From: Triatoma infestans | Lineage: Eukaryota > Arthropoda > Insecta > Hemiptera > Reduviidae | DNA length: 64,000 bases | Direction: 5' to 3' | NCBI GenBank assembly: GCA_011037195.1 | Contig: JAAEAF010005047.1 | Coordinates: forward strand, 1 to 64,000 | Part shown: one piece after another, positions 52,712-63,902 of the stretch | Layout: each line of letters opens with the position of its first letter | How positions within the stretch are numbered: position 1 is the stretch's first letter | The notes under the pieces: generated by a model | What the model saw: only the letters and a program-made list of their open reading frames with translations | Database searches by the model: none | Told to the model about the DNA's origin: nothing | Position numbers and translations under genes: made by a program

Positions 52712-54093
52712 AAAGAATAAACTCCGCTCACATTTTCTCCTCCCCCTCTCTCATGATTCCTACATAAAAAGTAAAAAAAGAGTACGAAAAGTCCATTGTA
52801 ATTAATCTATCACCGGACGACTAGTTATAATCATTATAATATTTCACCAATCAATCAGTCTATTCACCGTAACCATCAGCCATTTTACTCATAGCAATCT
52901 CGTTCCAAATTGCTAATTCGTTATCGCTTATTCTATCTCATATTAATAATTCTTTAGTGTAAAAATCATTTAGTGTGTAATTTATTTTTTATTTAAGAAG
53001 CTTATGGAAAAAAGTGAATAAGAGACAACTTCATCGAAAACTTGAGATACTTATGATTTCGAGGTTATCTAACCTCAAAACTGTTGATGGATGTTCTATC
53101 TTTTTCTTGTCTTCCCCGGTTACACTATATTTGATGCAATGTTTGTATTTTACACTAATTCTTAGACAAAAATAAAAATTACATTCAATCGAACATTTTC
53201 CCAACCAAAATTTGATCACATTAAAAATGTAATTTTCAAATAAAGTTTCTTTTTATTTAATAATAGTCATAATAATACTAAGATCTAGTTTAAAAAAAAT
53301 TAATAGTTTACACACTACTCAAACTAATATTCTATCGGAATATTTATTTAGCAAGTAGGAACAAAATTCATATTAACTTCGTAACATGTTTTTATACAAT
53401 TTTATGTTAATATAAAAGCAATTAAAAGTTGTAAAACATTCTTAAATAACACCTTCACACATTGAATTAATAAAATATTAATCTATTTTTTTAAATATTC
53501 AATGATTAAAAAAATTTCAGCCAATTGATTTATTTAAAAAAAAAAAAAAGTCATGTCGAAATATTCTTACAAAATTGTGCCAAGATTATTAGAGTATTAA
53601 GAATTACTGAAAATTTTTGGTGAAAGTTGTTCTCCAAGATCAAATAAATTAAACATTCATATTTGGTGTGGAGTTCATATACTTTTAGTAGGTTATCGTA
53701 TGTTTTTTTTATATTATCAAATTAAAATTCAAATCAAAAGATTTAGTCAAATTTTTCACGTAAATACGCTTTTAGTGTTGAAAGTTTTTTTCTTTTATCC
53801 TAAGACTTGTTAAATATTTATACATTAATTTTATGTGGAAGAATCAACAAGTATATACTCGTACCCATATTTACGATTGCTGTATATTACGTCCTCAAGA
53901 GAATTATTTGATTCCGCTCTATAAATAGTTTTTGCCACACATTCAAGCCAATCATAATAAATTTCATTTGCCTATAATTTTATAATCTCTCATTTTTATC
54001 TCCATAATAAATATATTTTCACCTTAAGGCATATTTGTAGCTTCTTTGATATGTCTAGCAAAAGATATGTCCAAAAAGTAGTAATAATTCTTT
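52712..54093. other. AT-rich DNA, no gene seen
   Basis: No coding bias or repeat recognised; A-run at 53536-53549. Confidence 0.55.
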
Positions 54094-54354
54094 TTATGTC
54101 AATATAGACATGATACTTCCCTGGAAAGGAAGTATTTCCAATCGTAAGCTTGGACAATCTCCGAATTTAAGTTCTTGTATTTCTGGAGCATCAGATTTTA
54201 AAATGCTGTGTAATGCTTTGTTGGTCGAATCACAAAGATTCGAATCAAGAACGAATATTGAAATACTCTCCAACTCTAGTTCACTGCAATTCTCTCTTAA
54301 GCTTGTAAGGGGACAAACTAAAAGGAACGGGATGGAGAAAAGGGGTGAGTTCAT
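54094..54354 (-). CDS. Unrecognised open frame next to an LTR-like block
   Basis: I do not recognise this protein. The minus-strand frame (86 codons) includes ENCSELELESISIFVLDSNL, then CDSTNKALHSILKSDAPEIQ and ELKFGDCPSLRLEILPFQGS. It is less biased to AT-driven residues than other open frames here and leucine-rich, but the plus strand is also open over the same bases, so either strand or neither may be real. It ends beside the LTR-like block at 54350, so it may be internal sequence of a retroelement. No splice sites, start context or domain support it. Confidence 0.25.
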   Translation of the reverse strand: MNSPLFSIPFLLVCPLTSLRENCSELELESISIFVLDSNLCDSTNKALHSILKSDAPEIQELKFGDCPSLRLEILPFQGSIMSILT

Positions 54355-54610
54355 TTAAAAGAGGCAACCTAATCCCGGAAGAGGACGACAACCATTCGAC
54401 ATTCATAAGTCTACAGCAACCTACTCTTTCTCTCTCTTTCAGTGTCAGTCAGTCTGTCTCTCACTACCTTATTCTCTTTGTATTATAACAAATTGTGTAA
54501 AGTCCTTGCAGTCTAAATTATTTCAATACAATAGTGTTCAGTAGTTAGTCAAATTATTTCTCTTCCTGAGTATATGTCAACTTGAATCAACCTCAAAACA
54601 TCACTACAGC
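54350..54610 (+). mobile_element. LTR-like block, family C, partial
   Basis: Shares CAACCTACTCTTTCTCTCTC, CAGTCAGTCTGTCTCTCACT, GTGTAAAGTCCTTGCAGTCT and AATAGTGTTCAG with the family C LTRs. Its 5' end lacks the TGTAAT.GGATCC start, so the left part is lost or diverged. Confidence 0.5.
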
Positions 54611-55135
54611 TTTTGGCCAGCCTCTATGTCGATTCGCATTTATTTTCCACCTTTTGTTCGCATTAATTTGTCAAGGAAAACTGAATGGATTTTTTCAAAA
54701 TTTTATATGTTATGTTAAATTGATGACACTCTAACAGTTAAAGCAGCAAACTCTAATAAATGTAAAAAAAAAAAAAACGATCATTCTATTAAAACTTCAA
54801 CTTTTGAATTCAAAATTATAATATGAATTATTAACTTGAAAAACTCTTTTACCTATCTGTCATAACACTATTAAAATTAAAAATTTTTCTAATTAACAAG
54901 TTAATGTATTGCTCTTATTCCAAAACAAGTAAGAGTGCATCGTAAGAACTGTTTAAAAAAAAAATGACCGATGTTTGCCTGAACCTTTCGTAGTAACGGA
55001 TGATTTCCGGTGAAACTCCATTTCGAGACACTAAATTGATCGCAAGAATAGTAGAGAGAAAGTAATAAAATGCTAAAGATAGCATGAAGATAGTTGAAAA
55101 TGATGAATGTATATGGTAATGGAAATATATAATTC
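54611..55135. other. AT-rich DNA with an R-family end
   Basis: About 54930-55066 keeps R end motifs in minus orientation (CCTGAACC..CGGATGATTTCCGGTGAAAC, GATCGCAAGAATAGTAGAGAGAAAGTA). No gene. Confidence 0.45.
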
Positions 55136-55456
55136 TGTAATTGGTATGAGAAGAAGAGAATTGGGTTTAAGAGATGAAAAAAATTTGAGCACTGTATAAC
55201 GAAAAAGTAACACAACTGCCAGGACTTTACACCAGTAACAGAAATGAGCTAGCGAGAGATATAGACTGATTAAAGAGAAGGATAGTAGTTGGTTGCTGAC
55301 GCGTTGTAAACTGTTGAATAAACACTTCTCCTGTAGGGCTAGCTCAGCTGCATATATGTATATATATATATATATAGTCTCCCACTCTAGTCTGTCGTAA
55401 GTAGCGAGGGAGTTTCTCAATTTGCTTTTTGCATCCGCTCTTTGGATCCTATTATA
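55136..55456 (-). mobile_element. Solo LTR, family C
   Basis: Plus-strand left end TGTAATTGGTATGAGAAGAA and right end TTTGGATCCTATTATA give short inverted termini (TGTAAT type). It contains GAGCACTGTATAAC, CAACTGCCAGGACTTTACAC, a (TA)n insert at 55353-55376 where the TATA region lies, and CTAGTCTGTCGTAAGTAGCG. It aligns with 32110-32687 in the same orientation. Confidence 0.65.
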
Positions 55457-56559
55457 CTTCCTATCATTATCAAAGACTGTACCGTTGATATCACGCTACT
55501 TAAACTGCCAACTAAGTAACATTATTTAGTGATCTGTCATGCCTAAGCGGCCACGCCACTGGTCGACAAGAATTTATCTTGATTCTGGCTAGTCGCTATC
55601 TCTCAGTCTCTACACTTACTCTACAATACTTCTTACTAAGTAAAACGCGTAAATATGCATTGTGAATAATGCTTCTTACTCTATCTTTCTTCATTCGGAT
55701 ATCTTCTTCTTGCTGTTTATTGCAAGTGAACCAAACTTTTTTTAAAATGAACTATTTCAGCCTAATATAAAGTAAAATTAAAAAAAAAAAAAAAAAAAAA
55801 AACAAGAAAAAAACGATGTCAATTGGATTTCCCAGGCGAGGATAGTTTCAAATAATTTTCCGTAAGTATTATATATGGGTTGCGTTTATAAAATTTAATA
55901 AACTAAAAATAATTTTAGTTTAAATAACAAACAATAGAGTGGGCAGATTAACATCTATATTTTTTCTACCTGAGAAAAATTGAAAAAAAAGAGAGTGTAG
56001 GATTCTTCTCAAGGTTTTACACAAGCATCTTAAAACACATTGTTTTCATATGAACTTTCTGTTTATTTTTATCACGCCGGAAATCACTGTAAATAATGTG
56101 ATAGAATATGCTTAATTGCTAAATACGGTGATTGAAATTAGGTTACTCCTTATTGCAAAAAAACATTTTCGGGGAAAATCATAATTATTTTGCAGTTATC
56201 ATTGATAACAAAAATCCTATGATTAAAAGCGCTTATTGTTTATAGAAAGACTAGCTGAGGGAAAAGCTGGGAAAGCCTCAAATGTAAAGATAAAAGAATC
56301 CTTAAAGATCTCCCATGTGCTTTGGGGGAGGCATGTTTTCGTATGATTACTAGCCTGATTACGGTTATTTGCGAGACGACATTATAGGATCGGCCTCAAG
56401 TCTGTTCTACTCGATTTGCCGCAAGCTTATATTGCCTGCTCGTCGTCGAATAACTGAGATGCCGGATACAGGCGTAGTTTAAAAAACAATAAAGTAGGGC
56501 ATTACAATAATCTATGATTTCATCAAAGCTTCTCAGATCATCCCTCCGTTTCGAAAAAC
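55457..56559. other. Non-coding DNA, no gene seen
   Basis: A-run at 55780-55802. No element recognised. Confidence 0.5.
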
Positions 56560-56940
56560 TTTTCTAACCTTTACAAGTAAATGTTACAATTAGGGAGAAA
56601 ATTGTCGAAACAATTCTACAGAAAATTGCGGGATTCACAAAATTAATCAGTAATTGTTCTTCTGGTCTAGAAATATTAGCCATTAAATTCTAGTCATCTC
56701 TCAAAGATTTACCAAGAGATAACAAATTGGAACTTCTTAATTTTTCGTTTTGAATTATGCATTTTAAAAAACATATTATATTGTTTCCAAATATATATGA
56801 AAAACATATTCAATCTATAAAAAAACATCTTTTTCTTATTTAGCGGGCCGCAAAACATTCATCTCTAATGAAAACTCAATTTCAAAAACGAATGCAAGGC
56901 TTAACTTCTTAGAGCAATAAGAAAGTGTAATTAATAATCA
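56560..56940 (-). repeat. Family R, diverged copy
   Basis: Contains AAAATTGTCGAAACAATTCT, GAAAATTGCGGGATTCAC, GAACTTCTTAATTTTTCGTTTTGAATTATG and AAAACATTCATCTCTAATGAAAACTCAATTTC, ending with AGCAATAAGAAAGTGT. Motif order matches the last half of R. Confidence 0.5.
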
Positions 56941-56963
56941 TGATGTCACCAACCTTTCCAAAA

Positions 56964-57330
56964 ACCGAGGATCCGAATCAATTGGAACCAAGGATCCGAA
57001 TCATTAGTTACTTCCTACCTAGGCCAAACTAGGGAAGGAGAATTCCGTATTTATAGAGCCGAGCTTGCCCTACAGGGGAACAGTTGTAGAAGAGTCATCG
57101 ACACCAGTCGGTCAACTGATTCAACGTACTTTCTAATACTCAGCCGGTCTGTCTCTCTCTTAATTTTATTCTCTCGCTACCTTATTCTTAATATCTTACT
57201 ACATTGTAAAGTCCTTGCAGTTTGTGTTTCTATTGATTATATCAGCGTTCAGCAAATCTATAGTTTTATTTCTTTACATTCCTCAATTTATCTCTCTAGT
57301 TCTCTCCCTCTCATATCTATCATATTAGAT
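56964..57330 (+). mobile_element. Solo LTR, family C
   Basis: AGGATCCGAATCA occurs twice near the start. Then CCTAGGCCAAACTAGGGAAG, TATTTATAGAGCC (TATA-like), GCCCTACAGGGGAACAGTTG, CTCTCGCTACCTTATTCTTA, GTAAAGTCCTTGCAGTTTGT and CAGCGTTCAGC as in the other family C LTRs. It ends near CTCTCATATCTATCATATTA. Confidence 0.6.
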
Positions 57331-57902
57331 AAATACCGGATGGAGAGATTATAAAGTAGAACGAAAGTAATGCTTAGAATACTTTCATTGAATCTAGCTG
57401 AGATTGATATAAGCAGAGGAGGTGAATTAAAAAACATTGAACTAATAATTAATGTATATTACATATATAAAAGATCAATTAATAACAATAAACAATAAAT
57501 TTCATCAACCTTATTCACTGCATTAATTAGTAATTAACTGTATATTAATTAAATACCGCCTTGTTAAATAAATATTCTATTGATAAAAAAAATTCTATGA
57601 AATTCCTGGTTATTAATTAAATGTAATGAAAGCAACAATGCAGGCGGTTTCTTTCAAAATATGTTTTTAGTTTCCCTTTATTTGTTTTGTTTTTTTTATG
57701 TAATAATGATTTAGTTGCAATATTACATTTATGTACATAAGTATATTGAAATATATTCAATCTACAGTTTCTGAAAATGTTTATTATATAATAAAAATTA
57801 GAACTATTATGAAATCTCAGGAACTTTAGAATTTATTATTTTTATATATTCTTTACTATTATGAATATTTATTGCACTAGTATATTGACGTTCTTCTCAA
57901 TA
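57331..57902. other. AT-rich DNA, no gene seen
   Basis: Nothing recognised before the target duplication of the next foldback element. Confidence 0.55.
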
Positions 57903-57986
57903 AAGTAAACTAGATTTTGTGGTTGGGTACGCAGAGCTGGAAAGTATCAAAGATATTTTCCTTGTTAGCTTCCTTCATTTTGTGGT

Positions 57987-58024
57987 CATCGACCCGTTTC
58001 AGGCGTTAGCCCATCATCTGGATG
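57987..58024 (-). ncRNA. Hammerhead-like motif, left arm of copy 3
   Basis: CATC, CAGAUGA (U4 changed to A), U, GGGC..GCCU, GAA, ACGGGU, C, GAUG. Stem I and the site are kept; the core is damaged. Confidence 0.35.
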
Positions 58025-58139
58025 TTTTGAAAAAACAGTGCGATAACACAGACTTGCATAGAGCAAAACAAAACAAAGAGTATATAAACTGATATTGCTC
58101 TGTGCAAGTCCTGTATTATTGCACTGATTTTATCAAGGC

Positions 58140-58177
58140 CACCTTGATAATGGACGAACTCCCGAAACCGTTCGATG
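58140..58177 (+). ncRNA. Hammerhead-like motif, right arm of copy 3
   Basis: CACC, UUGAUAA, U, GGA..UCC, C, GAA, ACCGUU, C, GAUG. Core C3 and G8 are changed; stem II and GAUG persist. Confidence 0.35.
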
Positions 58178-58304
58178 ACCATAAAATAAAGCAAGCCATC
58201 ATGGTAAATTTCTGAAGTAAATTAGATGTTTAATAATTAGTTAAAAGTTACATAGAAACGTACAAGTATGTTTTTATGATTGAGATGCTATCACAATCGA
58301 TTCT

Positions 58305-59230
58305 TTTTACTTTCTCTTACTTATTACGATTACAAAATCGTGTCAAATTTTCGATATCAAGTTTTCACCGGAAATATCCATTTTGACGTCCCCTGAGTGC
58401 AAAAAAGTGGTTTTTAGCATAGCTCAAAAACGAAAAACCATAGGAAGTTGAAACTTGATATTCCGTTTAGCTCTCACCATGGGATCTGACAGTGTGTTAT
58501 CTGCCAAAATTTCTATACCGGAAGTACCACTTTATTGTTGTTTTTTTTACTTTTTTACGATTTTCTCAAAAATGGCTCCGACGATTTTCTTCAACTACAC
58601 TTACAAAGAGCTATAGCTTTTATTTAAAACATTTCTCCGAGAAAAGTCATTTAAGGGCACTTTTGGGAGAGGGGTGGTGTTAGGTTTTAATCTAAAGTCC
58701 TATTTCAGTTTACTATACAATTCTGTCATCTAAATAATATTACTTAGAATTGAATATATTGTCGAAATTCCGAGTTTGAAAAAACGGATGAGCGGAAGTG
58801 CGTTTTTACTGAAATTTATTTTTCAGTTTTCTGGTATTTTCTCAAAAACGGCTGTAACCCTAACAATTTTCTTTAAACTAGCAATGTGTACTATACATAT
58901 GAAGAGCTACAACATTTATCTGAAACATTTCTCCTGAAAATGTCATTGAAGGGGGTTTTTGGGGGAGGGGGTGAGGTTATGTTTTTCTCTAAAATGCTAT
59001 CATAGTTGATTATAATCAATTCTACCATCCAAACCTAATTAATTAGAAATAAATAGATGGCCGAAATTTCGAGCTTCAAGAAAACTAGTAAACCGGAAGT
59101 GCGCTTTAACTGAAAAGTTTTTCAGTTTTCGACGAATTTCATTAAATTTGGTATGCAAACTATAAAATTTGTCTGTTACAATTTTCAGAACTGGAGTAAA
59201 AGAAATTTGGGTTTCACACTAGATTTTTTT
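58305..59230 (+). repeat. Family R, near full-length copy (reference orientation)
   Basis: Starts at ACTTTCTCTTACTTATTACG and ends GGTTTCACACTAGA. Inside are AAATTTTCGATATCAAGTTT, TTCACCGGAAATATCCATTT, then two to three tandem-like blocks with ACCGGAAGTACC or GCGGAAGTGCG, TTTTCTCAAAAATGGCTCCG, AAAGAGCTATAGCTTTTATT and a G-rich GGGGGAGGGGGTGAGG or GGGAGAGGGGTGG. No coding capacity. Here the internal CA tract is absent. Confidence 0.75.
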
Positions 59231-60281
59231 ATATAACATAAAATCGTTATCTCTGTATATTGCATATTCGTATTCCTTTCTTTGTTTGGAATTAGGTATA
59301 ATAGGTAGTAACGGATTTAGACTGTTTAGCTAACAATCATCAGACTGTTTTATGTATAGCGGAAAAACCAACATTCATAGACGGACATTGATTTTTAGAA
59401 AAGATGCGTAGATAGCGCGCGCACACACACACACACACACACGCACACAAAGAAAATACTTTGCCCTTGGAATATACGTGATTGTTTGTATAAAACAGCA
59501 TAAATTAAAACTGAAAAAATATCCGAAAAAATTCAAACTTAAAACCTCTTTGGACCGAGGAGATCTGAAACCTAGATTAAATCAACATTGGTTAACAAAA
59601 AGTAAAGAAAGCTACCACTGAAACTTTTATTTGCTATTTTCTTGAAAAGAAAGAATACGTTGATAACAACTTCGTAAAGTTGATGCTTATATTTCATATT
59701 GCTACACAGATTTTTTTCCTTTTTATTTCTATCATTTATTTATTTTTATTTCCAAAATTTATTTTGGAATATTCTAGGAGAATCGGCTGACCTTTAAAGT
59801 ACCACCAATTCAATATATTGTTCGTTCCTACGATCTACGTAATATTAAGCGAAATTATTTTGAATTATCGGAAGCCTTCATGGATGTTGGCTATTAGATA
59901 TGCCATTCAACATCGGCCAGTTTACTTATTTTGACTTCAATGGTACTCATAGTTTTATGGTAATAACAATGAAGTTGTTAGGATTTTAATTAAGCCAATA
60001 GTTTTAGTTATTTCATTTATCCCTTCGTTCATTTTATTCCTGTTCTTTACTAAAAGTGAACATGTTTGTATTCGAATGTACTTCGAAAATATGCTAATAT
60101 GAAAAAGCAAATAAAAAAATTTGAGAAATAATGTCCTTAATGGAAATATACGAGTATATTATTTTTCTTGGATTTTATAAATCCGCTACAGCGATAACTT
60201 ATTTGAATTTTATAGTTAATTGTTTTGTAAGTGTAGATCTTATTTTCCTTAATAATTATTAAATTAATTGTACTTACAGAT
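59231..60281. other. AT-rich DNA, no confident gene
   Basis: A (CA)n tract with GCGCGC flank is at 59417-59445. The rest is AT-rich and unrecognised; a possible splice acceptor (TACTTACAG) ends at 60281. Confidence 0.45.
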
Positions 60282-60329
60282 AGAACCTATGTTTAATGAC
60301 GCAACACCTCGAGTTAGATTGAGGGCAGG
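60282..60329 (+). CDS. Possible small internal exon, weak
   Basis: A stretch between TTGTACTTACAG and a GTAATG donor-like site reads IEPMFNDATPRVRLRA in the open frame. Joined to the next acceptor-like site (TTTCCTAG, ending at 60403) it would give GHDLGYSV then stop. Splice sites of this quality arise by chance in AT-rich DNA, so this is only a candidate. No homology is recognised. Confidence 0.15.
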
Positions 60330-60614
60330 TAATGGGAGGCATCTAGCTAACGAGCGCATATGCTCTATTTCTTTTAATAATAATTATTATTTTTTTATTT
60401 CCTAGGCCATGACTTGGGCTACTCAGTATAAAAAAAGCTGCGCTGGTGACTATTAGTCTTTGTTTAATACCGGAGGAGCTACCCATGAGAATAATCTCGG
60501 ACGCGAACAACTTCCTTCCGCTTAACAATAATTAAAAATAAATATTTATATAATTTTATGAAAAATACTTATTATTTTGGGCGCATCGACTTCAATTTTT
60601 TTCCTTTCTTTACT

Positions 60615-60684
60615 ATGGCCACTCGAGCTGAGCTCGCACATACTAACCTGTATGGCTTCAACACACAATATCTTGCTCAGCAAG
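60615..60684 (+). CDS. Candidate host exon ending at a strong splice donor
   Basis: I do not recognise the protein. ATG at 60615 opens MATRAELAHTNLYGFNTQYL then AQQ and one base of a Gly codon, ending exactly at CAAG followed by GTAAGT (60685-60690), a near-consensus 5' splice site. The stretch is compositionally richer in GC and in A, T, N, Q, L residues than its surroundings. A pyrimidine tract (TTTTTTTCCTTTCTTTACT) lies directly before the ATG, so it could instead be an internal exon with an acceptor at one of the nearby AG dinucleotides (about 60626 or 60631). The upstream frame is open from 60558. No partner exon was found. Confidence 0.4.
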
Positions 60685-60690
60685 GTAAGT

Positions 60691-61276
60691 GTGACGCCTT
60701 AGCTTTTCAGTTTCTCTCTACACATCTCCTCTTATGTCATCGACTTATTCTGCGAGAGGGGAATGTGGATTTATTGCCCGTGCCATCCCTTACTTTACTG
60801 ACTTTAATATCTACAAATGAAAGTAAAAATTCTTGTTTAGTCATGATACCTAATTATATAAATATCCAGTGAAAGATTAAGAGCTTTTATCTACATAATC
60901 AGATCTAATTTAATATTTCTTCGACAAGGTAGGAAGCGAAGAACTTTTCAAATAGTTTAGATGTGCAGTACTTTGAACAATTATTATTATTACTGAAAGA
61001 AATATTAATTTTTATCTATTTTTATTTTGATAAATAGTTTGGAATTATGATAGGGTGTTGTTATAAATATTTCTGGAATACCGATACAATATTTTTTCAA
61101 TATTAATTTTTTTATTATTTGTAATTAAATGTTTTTTTGTAACTGATAGTTTTGAATTTCTACGTCATTTTATAATTTCTATCCCATCTTCTGTTTTGAT
61201 CTGATTAAGAAGTTAATTTTATATTTTGTGACTAGTCTATTGAGTGAAATTTTTGTTGAATTTCTTTAAAGATGCT
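60691..61276. other. AT-rich DNA, no gene seen
   Basis: If the donor at 60685 is real, this is intron. Nothing else is recognised. Confidence 0.45.
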
Positions 61277-61975
61277 ATTATTTATTATTATTTGTCTTTG
61301 GGGAGGGACCAAATCCTACGCTATCCAAAGCCCCACTGGGCCCGAAAAACAACAACAAACCGGATCTAGAACAAATATACAGACCCGGGTCTAATCCATC
61401 TAAGATTCACCGCTGTCCGAACAAATTGGACAATAACCTTAAGGGGATATAGCCTAAGCTCTTCCACAACATCCTGTTCCGACCTACCTAATCTTCCTGC
61501 ACCTAATTTCCTCACAACCCAGGCAATCTGTCATAAGATGGATGTGTGTTTCCTCCTCTGTCGCACAGACTCTACAAAATGGATCCGGCATAAGCCCCAT
61601 TACGTAGAAATGACTCCTTAAACCACAATGTCCAGTAAGCGATCCAACCAGATGCCTGAGAGAGCTCCATGAAAGGCACAACAACGTCTCACTAATAGCC
61701 CTGTCCGGACCCCCGATGATCATTTTGGACTGCCGCCAACCAACTGTGCTCATCCATAAGGATGAATGCTGTGAAGCTGTCCATGACTGGAAGCCTGACA
61801 GACATGTGCCAGATGACACGCCAACATCAGGCTCGGGACCAATGAAAGGGAGAGAGACGCTTAATTTGGCAAACCTATCCACTTCCTCATTCCCAAAAAA
61901 TTCCCATATGACCTGATACTGTACTGATGTTACTAATATAAATAATTTTTCTGATGCTAATTGTGCAAACAACTA
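61277..61975 (-). pseudogene. LINE ORF2 C-terminus: RNase H-like tail and zinc knuckle
   Basis: The minus-strand frame 61972-61484 (about 162 codons) contains GNEEVDRFAK, the last motif of RNase H-like domains in non-LTR elements (G-N-E..D..AK). Then come PFIGPEPDVGVSSGTC, a W-rich stretch (SSLWMSTVGWRQSKMIIGGP), LRHLVGSLTGHCGLRSHFYV, and a C-x2-C..H-x4-C knuckle in CRVCATEEETHIHLMTDCLG. Further on is an ending of the form QWGFG stop near 61335, then a short 3' UTR ending in a (TAA)-rich tail at about 61277. This matches Jockey/LOA/R1-type ORF2 ends. The frame is broken after 61484, and RT and endonuclease are missing. It is a clear island of GC-richer coding-like DNA. Confidence 0.85.
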
Positions 61976-63165
61976 AAATGCTTGAAATTATGATGATAAA
62001 GTTTCATCTTATTTTGCATATACCATCTCATTTCTTCATTTTCACTGAATAATTCATTTTTATCAATTTTAACTTTATCGTCATCAACTTTAACTGCTGC
62101 TCATTTTTGAAATTTATTTTTCACAAGAAATGATGTTTGGAGTTATTATTGTCTAAACTCGAATTTTTATTTTAGAATTTAGATACCGATTTTTATATTT
62201 GCATGAAAATAGTTTTTAAATGAGTTCCAGTGAATCTCCAGAATTACCTTTTGCAGACAGTTGTATAATAGTTTTTTTCTCTTAAGGATAAATATAAATA
62301 ATTAGAATTTGTATACGAGTAAAATTTGGCATCACTAATTTACAATGCGAGTATTGCACACTCCATTTCATTTTTGATTAAAAGACTGTTATATCTAAAA
62401 CTTTTAAAAGTTATTCCCAAAGTAATAAATACATTTTATAGTCCATAACATTGCAATATATTGCAAGATGGCGCCAAAGTGACCTCATTTTATATTGTCA
62501 AAAAATCAAATAAAGTAAAATAAGCCGTAAATTTGAAATAATATTAAATAACTTTTTTAAATTTTACAAATGGATTTATTTATATCCTTAACAATTTTCA
62601 GTTTTTTTTTTTAATACTTACTTTATGTGTTAAACAGTAATATAACTGTAAATAATTGTTGCAGATTTGTCAAACAACTCAGTTACATGATAATCAGTAA
62701 CTTATTTGATTTAAAAAGAGTTCGAAACTCTTTTCTTAATTCTATAATTAAATAAATCAAGTACTTAATAATGACAGTTATTTTCAACTAAAGAACAACA
62801 GGTTTTTATAGAAAATTTATGTTCTTTGCATCCTGGTATGTCCTTTTACATGAGTTTCATTATCTTTCTAAATCTTTAATGTTATACTGATCTTTGCTTG
62901 TTGATAAAAGATTAATTTCTCCACACACTATCACACATACAAATAACTTAAATGAAAAGATTTACGGAAAGGCATCTAGTACCTAGATGAGACTGTTAAT
63001 ACAGAACTAATGATAACATAAAATGCAGTACCAAAACCCCTTCAAAGTCTTCTGTGGGATTTACGAGTACATTAAAATCCTCTCCATATCCCAAAGGCTT
63101 CATTCATTAGTTAAGAGTCCATATAATATTTCCAACCAATAGAGTAAAAAAGAAAAAAATATATA
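61976..63165. other. AT-rich DNA, no gene seen
   Basis: Nothing recognised except A/T runs and a (TA)n near 63160-63168. Confidence 0.55.
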
Positions 63166-63218
63166 TATAGTTTCATATCAGAGAATTTGTCCGTCGATAG
63201 CCTGCTTCGTTTTGTGGT

Positions 63219-63255
63219 CATCGAACGGTTTTGGGCGTTCGCCCATCATAGGATG
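63219..63255 (-). ncRNA. Hammerhead-like motif, left arm of copy 4
   Basis: CATC, CUAUGAU-type damaged core, GGGC-GAAC-GCCC, AAA, ACCGUU, C, GAUG. Stem I, stem II and GAUG persist. Confidence 0.35.
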
Positions 63256-63391
63256 TTTTTTGTCAAACAGTGTGATAACATAGACTTGCACAGAGCAAAT
63301 TTAGTTCATACACTCAACTATATCAAGTTGATGTATCAACTAAATTTCTTCTGTGAGTAAGTCTATGTTATCACACTGTTTTGACAAAAAA

Positions 63392-63429
63392 CATCTTGAT
63401 GATGGGAGAACGTCCGAAACTGATCGATG
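63392..63429 (+). ncRNA. Hammerhead-like motif, right arm of copy 4
   Basis: CATC, UUGAUGA (only C3 changed), U, GGGA-GAAC-GUCC, GAA, ACUGAU, C, GAUG. One of the better preserved cores after copy 1. Confidence 0.4.
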
Positions 63430-63479
63430 CCCACAAAACGAAGCAGGCTATCACGGACCATATCTCTGATGTTTTACAG

Positions 63480-63902
63480 CAGGGGTGACCAACCCAAACG
63501 ATCTTGCGGGCCACTTGGGAAATGCATCATAACTCCGCGGGCCGCATATAAAATTATATATCCCCATATTAGATTTAGACCCACTATAGACATTGTTTTG
63601 GAGTGAAAAAATGCGCGCGCATCATGAGTTCGCAGAATACAATGTAATTATTCTGCGAACTCATAGCTAAACTCATAAATAAAACAGGCAATATCTGTCA
63701 TATATTCGCATATATTCGCAAGAATATTATTTTAAAATCAAAGTTAATTTTTTCTCATAATTTCGACAGTTAATTTTTGAATATATGGATGCACAAATAA
63801 TGTACTTTTTTTAATACATTGGTTTTCACTACTTTGGCCATTATAAAAAAAATATTTTGTAAAAGTGTGATGAATCTCGCGGGCCGCATGCGGCCACCCC
63901 TG
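63480..63902 (+). mobile_element. hAT-type MITE inserted in foldback copy 4
   Basis: Ends CAGGGGTGACCAACC and (complement) CAGGGGTGGCCGCATGCGGC form the inverted termini. The flanks TTTTACAG (63472-63479) and CTTTACAG (63903-63910) are an 8-bp duplication with one difference. CGGGCCGCAT near each end is typical of a widespread hAT group. There is no transposase sequence, so it depends on a partner. It holds a 16-bp perfect inverted repeat at about 63625-63666. Confidence 0.85.

Larger units (their letters stand above)
57916..58214 (+). mobile_element. Foldback element with hammerhead-like motifs, copy 3
   Basis: Flanked by a 13-bp duplication with one mismatch (AAGTAAACTAGAT at 57903-57915, AAGTAAATTAGAT at 58215-58227). 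It starts with the unique extension TTTGTGGTTGGGTACGCAGA and has arms as in copies 1 and 2, more diverged. The central loop TATATAAACTGATATTG differs. Confidence 0.82.
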
